20,000 bases of DNA, taken from positions 12,342 to 32,341 of the forward strand of contig WELA01010735.1 in NCBI GenBank assembly GCA_009602735.1, given 5' to 3'. Below are positions 8,403 through 18,647 of this stretch, one piece after another. Source of the stretch: Mesotaenium endlicherianum (taxonomy: Eukaryota; Streptophyta; Zygnematophyceae; Zygnematales; Mesotaeniaceae). The notes under the pieces are model-generated. The model did not search any database. It worked only from the letters and a program-made list of their open reading frames with translations, and was not told where the DNA came from. A program made the translations under genes and the position numbers. Each line of letters begins with the position of its first letter. The stretch's first letter is position 1.

Positions 8403-8560
8403 GCGCTGCTCTTGGCGGTCAACCCGCGGTCAACCCCGAGTACCAGCGCGGCTCTTGGGGCCAACCCGAGGTCAACTTAAGAAGCACGCGGCTCTTAGGG
8501 GCCAAACTTGAGGTCAATTTGGAAGTCACTGTGGCCCTTGGGGGTCAGTCTGAGATGTGA
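8403..8560. repeat. About four degenerate 41-43 bp tandem repeats
   Basis: Copies begin near 8403, 8446, 8487 and 8529. Each has a GCGCGGCTCTTGG-like start, then GGNCAACCCGAGGTCAA, then a variable AAGCA/GTACCA end. Divergence rises toward the 3' side. One frame reads repeated GSWGQPEVNL-like peptides, but this is a by-product of the repeat with no sign of a real gene. Confidence 0.78.
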
Positions 8561-10480
8561 TCTTGCTTTCCGATTGTGTTTTGCGCTGTTTGGCGTGGCC
8601 CTTCTTTTTCTTATAGGGACGGGGCGCATTTTCCAGTGTTGACTCGCTTCGACGGTTTGTCGACACGTGGCAGTGTCGTGTGTACAAATATGCCAGGTGT
8701 TGGGTCAGGTGGCTGCGTTAGGTGCGTATGTCAACTGCTCTCGGATGTTAGGCATGGAGAAGAGGCCTAGGAGTCAATAGAGGTCAATAATCTGACAGTA
8801 CATATATGTCGGTGATGACAACTCGGCTTGCGGGCCTTTGTAGGAAGCCCAGGGAACTTAAGGGTGAGGAGGACTAAGTAGCAGTAGCCGGTTGGTGCAA
8901 AACCTATCTGTAACTAAGAGAGAGAGAGAGCTATCGTTATATTAAATTACTTTACTATATAGCAGAAACCCTAAGGCATTTGATGACAGTGCAAGGTTGC
9001 GGAGCTAGTGGGTATATCGGTCGGTCAACCACCTGCAATGATCGAAGTATAAGTTGAGGATGTGTGCAATCCCCACTCTGATTGCATGCAAACACAGTAC
9101 TGAGGACCTGCAGCAGAGGTCTAGGCTGCACGCACAGGCCACTATGGCGCATTATCGAGGTATAGATTAGCCTGGTATGTCCTTACAGACCGCAACATGC
9201 GGCATATTAGCATGGTAGTGGTCTACTTGATGAAATTCATTTGCGGCAATAAGAGCAATTTGAGTGTGTTTTGATCCGCACCTAGGTCTCCGCATGCATT
9301 CTGCTTGTGACAATTAATATGTACATAGAGAATCAATCATGCATGCAAAACATTCTATACTCGTGGTCAATGTATGAGTAATCCAGAACTTTCCTACGTT
9401 CTTTCATGTGTTTGTATGTGTCCTTCATTTCGTGGTCGACGATAACGTCAGGAGCCTACACTTCTTATTTAGATTGTGGCCTGGTGCAATTTGAGTTCAG
9501 TCACGATTTCTGAGAGCTCCAGTTTCATTTGAGTAGAATCACATACATGGGTGCTGTACATTTCTGTCTTTTGGCGTAAAAGGGTAGTGCTGCTTTAAGA
9601 GTTGGATTATTACATACACCTGCACGAGAATGCATGCATGCACTTAGCAGTACAGGCATCTAGTGATGACTGTGAATGTAGCGTTTCATTCTCAAATAGA
9701 TCCGAAGGAAGTTTTGCAAAATTTCCACAAGATTCAATAACAACGAGCAAAAACATATTCCAGCCGTCATGCACAGTTATGCAGGATGCTTGATTTGTGA
9801 CTGCAAATAATCAGTGCCCCACTGGTCCGCAGCCGGCGCGAGAAAAAATCACATCAATCGCAAATAGACCATATATGAAGGTAAGACATCCGGGGTTGAC
9901 AATTATGTTTACTTGGCCAGGCCAAGAGGGCATAGTGTACATGGTTGAAAAAATAAAAAGTGAAAAAATCGCGAGGCCTGGGATCATGTGGAGGGCGTCC
10001 CCAGACGAGCAGGAGGGGAGCATTGCGCGCACAGCCCCTCCACTGCTTGGCTGAAGGACCCCCTCTCGCCATGCCACATGATAACAGGCCAGGCGACTAA
10101 GAAAAAAAGCTAGTCAAATATTCTAAACTACCATATTTTAGGCAACAGAAAAGAGCAAAGGGGCGCCAGACAGACATATATCAAGGGCCACACACAACTA
10201 CCACCCGAGTACCAGCTGTTGAGCCGTTGAAATAATTCCAGACTCGCCTACAACTCCCTCGAGCACCCGCTAAACTGACTCCCTTACCATAATATTGCCT
10301 CCAGAGCAAGAGCGAAAAGAGCACCGGAAAGCTCTATTGCGACGTTTGTCCGGAGTTCCACACGCTACTAATATAACCCAGCGGCAGACAGGTGGAGGCA
10401 TGGCCATGCATCGGGCTGAGATGCACACACTACTACTACTTCCGCGGCAACCATATCTGATAATAGCGCGTCGATAAGAA
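8561..10480. other. Long non-coding stretch
   Basis: All open frames are short and featureless. I saw no tRNA-like T-loop, no transposon ends and no conserved domain. There is a short (AG)n at 8917-8930 and composition shifts from GC-rich to balanced after about 8800. I see nothing else that can be supported. Confidence 0.6.
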
Positions 10481-10483
10481 CCA

Positions 10484-10596
10484 AGCTGAACCAGGCCTAA
10501 GGACCTGTGCCACATAGAATCATCCCCAAGCATGAGCGGGGCGCATGCTTGACGATGATTCTAGAGCGACAGGTGTGCAGGCCGGGCAGCTCAGCT
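10484..10596. ncRNA. Long imperfect hairpin, candidate structured RNA or foldback element
   Basis: Six paired blocks fold around one loop. From outside inward: AGCTGA/TCAGCT (10484/10591), CCAGGCCT/AGGCCGGG (one mismatch), ACCTGT/ACAGGT (10503/10569), AGAATCATC/GATGATTCT (10516/10554) and CAAGCATG/CATGCTTG (10527/10544), with a 9-base loop at 10535-10543. Small symmetric internal loops separate the blocks. The 113-nt size and pattern are like a plant microRNA precursor, but a small foldback transposon or a 3' UTR element of the minus-strand DREB gene (stop at 10959) would look the same. The pairing is seen directly; the role is unknown. Confidence 0.5.
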
Positions 10597-10604
10597 CTCA
10601 ACAC

Positions 10605-10656
10605 GTGTGCGCAGGAACCAGCAGGGTGATGCGTGATGCACACACCCTGCGCGCAC
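10605..10656. repeat. Second inverted repeat beside the hairpin
   Basis: GTGTGCGCAGG at 10605-10615 pairs with CCTGCGCGCAC at 10646-10656, with one mismatch. An alternative inner pairing, CAGGGTG with CACCCTG, overlaps the right arm. It follows the larger hairpin by nine bases, so the two could form a double stem-loop. Confidence 0.55.
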
Positions 10657-10958
10657 GATGCAAGCAAGCTACCAATAGACTGCCACGTGCGACAGATAGG
10701 CAGTGCCCTTTCTCCTAGTGCTGACGACAAATTGGCAATATATGCGTCCTACAGGGGGGGGCATTCAAGGCCCGCCCAAAACAGCATAGTACGAGATTGC
10801 AGCACAGCGCCTGGGCGGCTGTGGCAACCTTCAGTGTAGCAGCTACAGGTGCTACCGCATAAATAGGGCGATCAGTCTTCTCCCATCCTGTCTCCCCGCT
10901 GCCATCAGCAGGGCAACTTCCGGCACCAAGCGCCACATGTTGCCTGGCGCGTGACACA

Positions 10959-12530
10959 TCACAAGAGGCCGGACATCTCTTGCCCGTTCAGCATCGGCGG
11001 CCCGTCGTCGGCCCACATGGCGGGATGGGACCACATCATCGGCGAGTCTGCCACCATGTTGTCAAAGACGGGTGCGCCGCCAGCCGAGTTGCCAGGTGCC
11101 TCCGCCAGGTCGTTGCTCAGCTCCAGGTCGACCGACAAGCGCAGGTTGCTGCCTACGTTGGCAACCATGGGGGCCTGCCCAGATGCTGCCAGTGCACCAG
11201 CATCAGGACCTGCCTGAAGCAGTTTCCCCTGAAGCAATGACAGGAAGGACGCTGCCGAGGTGTCGTTGTCAGAGGAGGTCACAGAAGGGGAAGCTGCCTC
11301 CGAGCCTGTGGCTGTGCTCCCAGCCCCTCCGCTTCCAGCCCCACCTGAATTCGTCAATCCCGAGCCTGTCCCCGACCTGGACCCGGAGATGCTCTTACTC
11401 TTCTTGCCCTTTCCCCTGGCGATGCCATAACTGCCGCCCTTGGTCTTCCCCTTCCCTGCGGCAAAAGGGCGTGAGGCACCACCCATGGAGGCATCCTCTG
11501 CCTCCACGTCTGCCTCTGAATCGACCATCTCCTGCTTGAAAGCCTCCTCGTCCACAGCACCATAGGCAATGACTATGCCCGATTTGACAACAACATCCTC
11601 GCTCTTGAGATTTAGGACCTTGGTAGCCTCCTTGCTGGCTCTCAGGAGAGCCTCTGCTGTGCCTGGGGAAAGAGGGACCTCCACTGTGCTGTTGGGAAAA
11701 TTCAGGTATGCCTTCTTGCCGCGCAATAGCTTGGCTGCCACGTCGTAGGCACGTGCTGCCTCCTCTGCAGTGTCAAACGACCCCAGCCAGATGCGAGAGC
11801 GCTTCTTCGGCTCGCGAATCTCCGACACCCACTTCCCCCACTTGCGCTGCCTGACTCCCTTGAAGCGACGCTCAGGCTTGGCGGCCATCTTGGGGCCTGC
11901 AGTCCATTCGTCGGCTACAGCCAGTGCACCTCCTCCCCCCAAGTCACTTGAATGAGCAGACGATAGTCTGGCTTGATTCCCCACTGGAAGCTGCAGCTGC
12001 CCGTTGTTGGTCATTGATCCCCTGCCAGCTTCCAAACCTTGAAGGAAAACGCTGGCAAGATTCGGAGGAGCTTGATATAACATGGAATCGGAACCTGAGT
12101 AACTAATGGGTTCTAATTTGGCCTGCAGTAAACCAGTGTTCGAAGTGTTCGAAATACCATACTCGCCGACCACAGAAGTCCTGCCAGCATCCTCACACCG
12201 TGGTACAGACATCAAGTGCCTCAACATCGCTATCTGCTGCTCAGAATTCAATTCCGGCATATTTTGACTTTGCATGCCTCTCCCGGCAAGTTCATCCATG
12301 ATGTTCTGCAAGGAGGCTTTCTGCTCTCGCTGAAATAATTGCCGCTGGTACTGTAACAAGAGTAGATCTTGCAATTCCTTCTCTTCTTGCTGATGCTGCA
12401 ACTGCAGCTGCTGAACACGATACTGAATGTACTGCTTCTGAATTGCACTAAAATCTGACCAATCAATCTGCTCTTGCTTCTGGCTGCCTAACATAGCAGC
12501 AAATTCCATAAGATCCATGCTTCCCTCCAT
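10959..12530 (-). CDS. DREB-like AP2/ERF transcription factor
   Basis: This 523-residue nuclear DNA-binding protein has a single AP2/ERF domain at residues about 222-280 (about 11876-11690). Visible motifs are [25 protein letters not shown] and [20 protein letters not shown] followed by FP. Val14 and Glu19 of the domain (WVSEIREP) are the DREB-type choices rather than the ERF-type Ala and Asp. DREB factors bind DRE/CRT (CCGAC core) promoter sites and act in drought, cold and salt responses; that role is known for the family and not shown here. Residues about 30-75 are Gln/Leu-rich and probably coiled coil. Residues about 355-380 are Lys/Gly-rich and may be a nuclear signal. The tail is Ser/Gly-rich with an acidic end. 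The ATG at 12530 is the first in-frame ATG after a TAG at 12582-12584; a TTG-started extension is not credible. No intron is visible. The protein is longer than most DREBs. Confidence 0.93.
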   Translation of the reverse strand: MEGSMDLMEFAAMLGSQKQEQIDWSDFSAIQKQYIQYRVQQLQLQHQQEEKELQDLLLLQYQRQLFQREQKASLQNIMDELAGRGMQSQNMPELNSEQQIAMLRHLMSVPRCEDAGRTSVVGEYGISNTSNTGLLQAKLEPISYSGSDSMLYQAPPNLASVFLQGLEAGRGSMTNNGQLQLPVGNQARLSSAHSSDLGGGGALAVADEWTAGPKMAAKPERRFKGVRQRKWGKWVSEIREPKKRSRIWLGSFDTAEEAARAYDVAAKLLRGKKAYLNFPNSTVEVPLSPGTAEALLRASKEATKVLNLKSEDVVVKSGIVIAYGAVDEEAFKQEMVDSEADVEAEDASMGGASRPFAAGKGKTKGGSYGIARGKGKKSKSISGSRSGTGSGLTNSGGAGSGGAGSTATGSEAASPSVTSSDNDTSAASFLSLLQGKLLQAGPDAGALAASGQAPMVANVGSNLRLSVDLELSNDLAEAPGNSAGGAPVFDNMVADSPMMWSHPAMWADDGPPMLNGQEMSGLL

Positions 12531-12539
12531 TGGAAACAA

Positions 12540-13520
12540 ATATAAGCCTAACAGCTGTACAATCGTGACCTGCTTACTTCGCTAAAAGGACATCTACCGG
12601 CCTGTAAGGTGAGAAGATGTCAGTTTAGCGAAGAAGAGGACGTATCTAAAAAAGGTACTAGATAAGACACCCAATGATGTCGCCACACTAAGCAATGTTG
12701 ATGGCTATGGCTGCAGCTTCGGTTGCGAGAAAACCCTGAAGGTGGAAGGAAATGGTAAAATCGTGAGAAATGTCTCAACATATGCGAGTACCACTATGTG
12801 CCAATTTGGCCGCTGTGAAGTTCCAAAAGCTCACTCGGCGGGCTCACTTGGGCTGCTCCAGTTCGCCTCAAGTCTCTGGAAGTCGAAAAGATCCTGGGAG
12901 TCGGGTACTGGAGAACATGTTAAATTCCGAACTCCTCGAGCCGCGCGCCACGTTAGAGACGTGGTCCCCTCTGAATGGCCACGATTTTGAATGATTCAAA
13001 TTCCCAACGCGGTCTAGCAAGTGATTGCAAAGTCGCACGCGTAATCTTCGTGCGCGTAATCATCCCAGGATGCCTGCTCGTGGCTGGTCGTGGCACAGGC
13101 CTGCTACGGTTGCTACGATTGGCTACGATCGGGCATCTGCTAACTACCTGCTTCAGAGCTTGCCAGAGCTTGCCCGGCAGTTGCGAGGGTCAAGTCAGCG
13201 CAGCTAGGTGGTAAATGGGGGCAACGCCCTTAAGCGCGTGCTACTGATTCCAGCTAGCAGAAACTAGACGTGAAGTTAAAGGCCTGGCCACTAAACGCCA
13301 AGCCGTCAGGGCCACGCTCAAGAAAGCGCAGAACACGACATCAAACGTCACGTCGACTTACACCCGTCCACGAAACATCGACGCAAAAGGTTCAAGAATC
13401 GACACGGAATGCTACCCACCTGTGCTTGCAGTGCAAACGTCATCATTTGTAATCAACAATCTCAACTGTTCACAGCAGTTCAGTGGCTCACTCACAGCCT
13501 GGAGGCGGGGAGGAAAGTCC
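12540..13520. other. Upstream flank of the DREB gene, no gene supported
   Basis: Only short featureless frames occur. The region should contain the DREB promoter and leader, but I saw no convincing TATA box or known cis-element cluster. Short direct repeats (GGTTGCTACGATTGGCTACGAT near 13107-13130 in part, and a GAGCTTGCC doublet near 13155-13175) are present. Confidence 0.55.
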
Positions 13521-13523
13521 TAA

Positions 13524-14411
13524 GGGCTGGTTTACAGTGGGCGCTAATTAGCGCCACTGTCCATTTCAAATGTACTTGCGTGTACCCGAGAGTACAGTGA
13601 TGCTTTCAATGTTGTTTATCGACGGCCCAAACGTGGTTTACAGTTGGTTTTCGGGCTTGTTTCATAATTGAAAAGAGGGTTTTGTAAAATTGAACTACAA
13701 GCCAAAACTCGGCATTACAGCGCGAAACTCAAATGACCTATCGAGGTCATTTGAGTTTTCTGCAATTGAACATACACTCGCTATCATCTCTTTCGTCCGG
13801 TAAAAGCCACTATCGTACGTGTACGTACATGTCAAAAGGTCTTGTCAAATCCCTCCTATGGTACTAATCTTGTACCTTTTCCCTATTTTGAATTCTTGTG
13901 TGCCGAAAGCAACGCACACCAAAAGATCCTAAATTTTCATTTCGCGCCAAACTCCACCAAACAAAGCAGAAACCGCGACTACATAGCATCGAAGGCAGAG
14001 AAGGTTATCTCACTTTGCGACAATCCCTCAACGAAAGCTAGGAATTCTTAACCTCAAAAGAAGCAATGAATGGAGAACGCGAAGAGTAGCTAGTATATAG
14101 TGAAGTGGTTTCGACGTCGCGCAGGAACAAAAGAAGAGCTCAAATTTGATACCAAATTGTGCAGAAATCTGGAGTGAATTTGAGAGTGACCGTTTCGTCC
14201 GAGGAAAAAGGTCATTCAAATCCCGACATGCTAGGTTGGGGCGTTTAACTCGCGTTTGAGTAGTTAAAAGGCGTGGGCACTGTAAACCAAAAGTCCAAGG
14301 TTCTCGTCATTTTGAAATTCAATAGTATGTGTTTAAAGTTGAATGGCAGAAAAGAAAGCAGCGCGAACGGCGGAATAGCACATTACGCAAGTACCCACTG
14401 TAAACCAGCCC
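13524..14411. mobile_element. Harbinger/Tourist-like MITE (888 bp)
   Basis: The ends are perfect 18-bp inverted repeats: GGGCTGGTTTACAGTGGG at 13524-13541 and its complement at 14394-14411. A TAA trinucleotide flanks each end (13521-13523 and 14412-14414), the target duplication typical of PIF/Harbinger elements. TTTACAGT occurs again just inside each end as a second inverted pair (TGGTTTACAGT 13634-13644 and ACTGTAAACCA 14279-14289). The interior has no transposase frame, so the copy is non-autonomous. Family assignment rests on end sequence and duplication only; element boundaries are secure. Confidence 0.85.
13725..13758. repeat. Perfect 15-bp hairpin inside the MITE
   Basis: AAACTCAAATGACCT at 13725-13739 is followed by the loop ATCG and the exact complement AGGTCATTTGAGTTT at 13744-13758. 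It lies in the left third of the MITE. It may be a subterminal structure of the element or the trace of an older nested insertion. Confidence 0.85.
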
Positions 14412-14414
14412 TAA

Positions 14415-16547
14415 GAATTGGGGGGAAATGAGGAAAAAAAAGACAAGGTTCGTAGGGGTCACTACTAAACATAGGGGAAGTAGCGCTCCAATTTCAAAAC
14501 CCGGGGAATATATACCATAGTATGCAAAATATTATTGTAGCAGGCAAGCCTGAAAGGGATGCTAGTCACACCAACAAATATAATCGATGCCGTTTTGGCA
14601 CTTTCGATTATAACCTTTTTGAACACCTTTTCAAAGAGGAGCTCGTACAAGTTCATGAATTTTCGGAACGGAAGCGTACGCCAAATTCTAGGTCATGAAG
14701 GCTCAATACTTTTTGTTTCGCGTAGATTATCATGGCTATGCATTATTGAAATTCAAAGTAGACGTCTTTTTGGCGACCTTTCTTTGGGTAGATATTACAA
14801 GGACTAAATAAATCTCATTTCTTATGCAACATTCTCCGCTTGCTTTGCAGCAACCGAATCTTACACTTTGGTTGTAAGCCTGAAGTTGCTTCACTTAGGA
14901 AGCTTAGAGTATCTTCACCTTGGAAATTTTGCAAATAGACATTGTGCAGCAAAAATAAGACTTCAAAGATGCAATATATAAAATTCACCAAACATCACAG
15001 TAGGGCGTGCTCAAATTTTATTGCTCCCAAGTCCCTACGTAACATTCATTGTTTTAGTATAATAATCAAGAGCATATTGAAGGTTTTACTTAAAATCAAT
15101 GTACTTAAGTATATGCATGGATATTCATATATAGTTAAGTGCATTTAACAATTTGGTCTAATTTAGTTACTCAAAAGAGAGTGAAGAAGTATTTAACTTC
15201 TATAGGTTCCAAATTTTGATCATGTATGTCGACGGGTAGTATGATGGACCTAGCTTTTCCAAGTTAGAGACTTTTTCCTAATATTTTGAAGAAGTCTTTT
15301 ACTTTACCTTCTTTTGTATTTGAAGATGTTAGAAATAAATGCAAATATGAAAATAGTCACATTTTACAAGACGAAGGTAGCAATACTATAAAAGAAAGGT
15401 TACGTAATGCACCCTATAGGTGGCAAGTGGTGGGTCGTCAAAATCGGCGCTAAATTGGGTCTTAACGTCGTTGATTGGGGAGTCAAATTAACCCACTCTA
15501 AAAATGCCAATGCAAAATTTCGACTAGGATCAAATTCCAACGAACTTGATTGGTGGGAGCTGACTCCTAGCAATATCTATATACTCAATCAAAATGCTCC
15601 AAATATGACAAATCAGATTTGAAAATCTTAATTTTTTAGTTTTGCGGACTATTTTTTTCATGTCAGGAAGTTTTTGATAGAGTCCTGACATGATTTTTTT
15701 GCTCTTCACAAAGCCAATGGAGATGGTTGATTGTTCGTTCGGCGTGTAAAAGCCAATCACGATTGCATGACATGCCTGTATCACAATTTGAATGACAGCG
15801 ACTCTAAATGACCTCGTTTGGCAAAATTTGTATCGCCAGCATAAGTTTTTAGACAATTACCTTTCTCTTTTATGGTAAAATTTGCAGGCTCATTAGTTGC
15901 ATGTTTGACATAGATTATCTTACAATGATTTTGACGTGATAGCAAAAAGATACTAGACATCAAAAATCATAAATTATGTCAAGTTTTAATTTGGATCATT
16001 TTGACAATGCCAAACTTCATGGTTTTGGTGAATGACCTAAGTTACCAACATCATTGGTCCATAATTCATTTTTGCTTCATCATTGCCATCGCGCACTCTA
16101 CACACATAATCGGACATGATGCCAATTGAAAGTCGTTTTTCGATATAGAGAATGTGCCAGACGAGACATCATTGTTTTTGACATAATCTTTGCAAAATTT
16201 GATTGTCAAAGAAAAAACAGGTATGGGCACAACGACCATAAATACGTGAATTATTTGTATAATCACAACCAAGACCATTGTATGATTGAACTAATAACTC
16301 ACTCTTTTACCAATTTGACAGTCAAGTGCACGGGACTTCGGGCCATTGAAATTGGAGTTGTAATGAGAATATGTCCACATTTGTTCTTGGAGTTTTGGAA
16401 TCGTGCACCAGGTTTTACTCTGTTTTTTCTAGCTTGAAGTGTAAGGTCATAGGATTGTAAAGGGCAATTTTTTGGTCATTCTGATATAGAATTTGTCGAA
16501 TTTGGTTAGGTACTAAAAAACTTATGAATTTCTGAAGTTTAAATGAT
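14415..16547. other. AT-rich intergenic stretch, no gene seen
   Basis: All open frames are under about 110 codons with no recognisable domain. Composition is clearly AT-richer than the left half of the window. The only distinct structure I found is the hairpin at 15659-15692. Degraded transposon sequence is likely but not shown. Confidence 0.6.
15659..15692. repeat. 10-bp inverted repeat
   Basis: CATGTCAGGA at 15659-15668 pairs exactly with TCCTGACATG at 15683-15692, with a 14-base loop. T-rich sequence lies on both sides. Function unknown. Confidence 0.75.
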
Positions 16548-16568
16548 TTAACACTAGGTATCCCATCA

Positions 16569-16600
16569 GACCATATATGGTCCTCGGACCATATATGGTC
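16569..16600. repeat. Two direct copies of a 14-bp palindrome at the transposon left end
   Basis: GACCATATATGGTC occurs at 16569-16582 and 16587-16600, separated by CTCG. Each copy is a perfect palindrome, and the pair with its spacer is nearly palindromic too. Related ATATATGGTCC sits in the right end (18614-18624, reverse strand). The placement suggests a subterminal transposase-binding site. Confidence 0.85.
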
Positions 16601-16837
16601 AAGCTAACCCCCATTTTTCAGCGTTGACCTCTAGGGTGCTACAGTTGACCAAATGGTACAATCCATGGCTCAAACGAACCGTACAGACTTGAACCTTAGG
16701 CGAAAAATGCAAAATGGTCTTCCGATCATTAACGACAAAGTTAGAGTCAAAAGAGTGAGGTTCAAAGTTTAGGTTCATAACAAAATTTCTGGTGAAAAGT
16801 CTGTCATACCCGAGGTCACTAAAAAGCTTTTAGGGCC

Positions 16838-17993
16838 ATGGCTTCTTCTTCAAATGCGCCAGAAATTGTTGTGGGTGGTAAATTACTCATCCTTGCTATC
16901 TTCTGGGAAGACGCATGGGCGAAAAAGATATTTGGACAGTATTACAAAGAGTTTTTCTTAGTCGAAATTGTGAGAAAAGAGGTTGTGAGGACTAAAAGGG
17001 AGAACTCATGGCTCATAGAAGTGTTGTATGACAAAGAAAAGAAGCAATGGAAGGCATGGCAAATCATGCAGTACCTATCTACTGTGCTTTGCCTGAAGAG
17101 TCTTGGTTTTATTCCAAGCCGCATGTAGTTCATTTTGGCTTGGTTTCCTCAGGGGCCTCTCTGCTTTCAAGTTTGAGGGAGAATGAGGGTCAAAGTCTGA
17201 TTTCGTCCTCCCAAGATCCAATTGATGACTCACAGCCAAGGTCTCGTGATGGTGAGGAGGAGGAGAAGGAGGAGGAGGAGGAGGAGTAGGAGGAGGAGGA
17301 GGAGGAGGAGGATACTATGAGGAAGAGGGGCGGGCCTGACATGGAAAGAGGTAAGCAGCTGATGCTCACTGTTCCTACTGTTAAAAATTGAGAAAAGGGA
17401 GAGGAGGAGAAGGGCAACTTCTCCATAACCACAATTGCTCCTTAACCATAACTGCTCCAAACATAGTGGTGGACTACAAAACACACAGAGAGGCTGTTGA
17501 TCAATTTTACAAACTCTGTGTCAGAGATAACTACTCTCTCGAGACTTCTACTGTGAGCTTGAAGTGTTGGCACAAACTATATTGGGGTCTGTTTGATGTT
17601 GCCTTTGCCAATGCCTACATCCTCTACAACCTGGCGCATCCTAAGAGTGACGGGTACCCCTTCATGTTAGATGTTGTAGCGAAGATGACAGACTTCCATG
17701 ATCCACATGAAGGGAGGCGCTTTCGCTGGAGTGCGGGGCGGGTTGGGATGGACAGGTTCCTAGAGAGACACTTCCCTGAGCACCTTCCAGGAGGCTCTAG
17801 ACCAGGGTGTGTAATGTGCAGGAGCAAGCTGTATGACCTAGGCCATGAGAAGAGTAAGGTGAGGCCTAGCTATTGGTGCGCGACGTGTGGAGTAGCGCTT
17901 TGCTCCGCGCCTTGCTTTGAGGAGTACCATACTAACAAGTACATATCATATGCAGATAGTGGCCCCTACAGACTGAGTAGCAGTAACAAGTAG
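16838..17993 (+). pseudogene. piggyBac-like transposase remnant
   Basis: The start at 16838 has a good context (GGCCATGGC). The first frame gives 96 residues with no recognised domain and stops at 17128. A second frame from about 17047 runs into an acidic Glu run broken by TAG at 17287-17289. From about 17450 a third frame carries the family C-terminus: IVVDYKTHREAVDQFYKL (the Asp of AVDQ, 17499-17501, aligns with the third catalytic Asp), then WHKLYWGLFDVAFANAYILY, then a Cys-rich zinc domain (CVMC, WCATCGVALC, CFEEYHT at about 17808-17936). The first two catalytic Asp regions, about 300 residues, are absent. Introns could explain part of the frame changes, but the missing core points to internal deletion. 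Not able to encode an active enzyme. Confidence 0.82.
17251..17312. repeat. GAG trinucleotide repeat within the transposase remnant
   Basis: GAG/GGAGGA triplets encode a Glu run interrupted by TAG at 17287. An acidic low-complexity stretch is common near the N-terminus of piggyBac transposases, so the repeat may have grown from an original acidic segment. Confidence 0.85.
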
Positions 17994-18647
17994 GATTGTG
18001 AAGCGGAGGAGCTGCAGCCTGCAACAGAAACATATATGAAAGACATTGTGCTTCATGTACAGTTCAGCTTCATGTGTGCAAAGCTGTCAATTCTACGATA
18101 TTTTACAATTAATTATTTTTTATCTCAATATTTTTTTGTAAGTAAACTAACACTTTACTCTCAAGCTCCACTTTACAGATTACTGTTTGCATGTATACAA
18201 AATAAGTTATGATTTGTTAATTGTGATGCTTTGTTGCATGAGGCACTAAAAAGTACAGAAATACCACGACCCCATATGGTCAACTAAGTACAGAGTGTGC
18301 CTGCACAAAGCTCCTGATCCAAATGACATAAAATTTGTTTCACATGATAGGTAAGACACATGCCTACCCCAAAATAAATCAACAACTACTGGTTCATATC
18401 CAAACTCTTAGTGTGTGAAGTCAAAGTTGGCCCTTTTGCTAGTTTCTTGTTACCATACACACTTTGTACGGAAAGTACACCTTACCTTTCCGAAAATTGC
18501 GGGTAACATGGCCAGAGCAATACCTTGTGATGTAAGCTCTCCAATGGTCTATCACACATAATCATAGCTTCACTAGTGATTTCAATATAGTGTGGCTTAG
18601 GTGGTGCTTAATTGGACCATATATTTCCTTGGGAGACCTAGTGTTAA

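Larger units (their letters stand above)
7451..8560. other. GC-rich 3' flank of the kinase, no gene supported
   Basis: This probably includes the kinase 3' untranslated region. Several open frames exist because of high GC, but none shows a recognisable domain or consistent composition. It contains the 13-bp repeat at 7790-7828 and the about 42-bp repeats at 8403-8560. Confidence 0.6.
16552..18643 (+). mobile_element. piggyBac-like DNA transposon, internally deleted (2092 bp)
   Basis: TTAA at 16548-16551 and 18644-18647 flanks the element, the diagnostic piggyBac target duplication. The ends read inward CACTAGGTATCCCA (left) and, on the other strand, CACTAGGTCTCCCA (right), 13 of 14 matching. 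Both are followed within 25 bases by TATATGGTCC. Inside is a decayed transposase with a piggyBac-type C-terminus. Full autonomous elements usually need a transposase of roughly 500 to 600 residues, and most of the catalytic core is missing. The copy is therefore non-autonomous but could be mobilised by a relative because both ends look intact. Confidence 0.88.

Noticed and set aside
7967..8560. 197-codon frame containing repeated GSWGQPEVNL-like peptides
   Set aside because: The peptide repeats merely mirror the roughly 42-bp DNA repeats; the rest of the frame shows nothing conserved.
8403..8560. CRISPR-like array
   Set aside because: Units are contiguous and degenerate with no unique spacers, and the host is a eukaryote.
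12531..12539. Extending the DREB protein by three residues to a TTG codon
   Set aside because: Plant nuclear genes start at ATG; the ATG at 12530 is the first after the in-frame TAG at 12582-12584.
13388..13402. Possible tRNA T-loop (GGTTCAAGAATC)
   Set aside because: The spacing does not fit a T-loop, and no acceptor, D or anticodon stems could be assembled around it.
15407..15856. Short open frames on both strands in the AT-rich region
   Set aside because: Under 110 codons, overlapping on opposite strands, with no domain or splice context.
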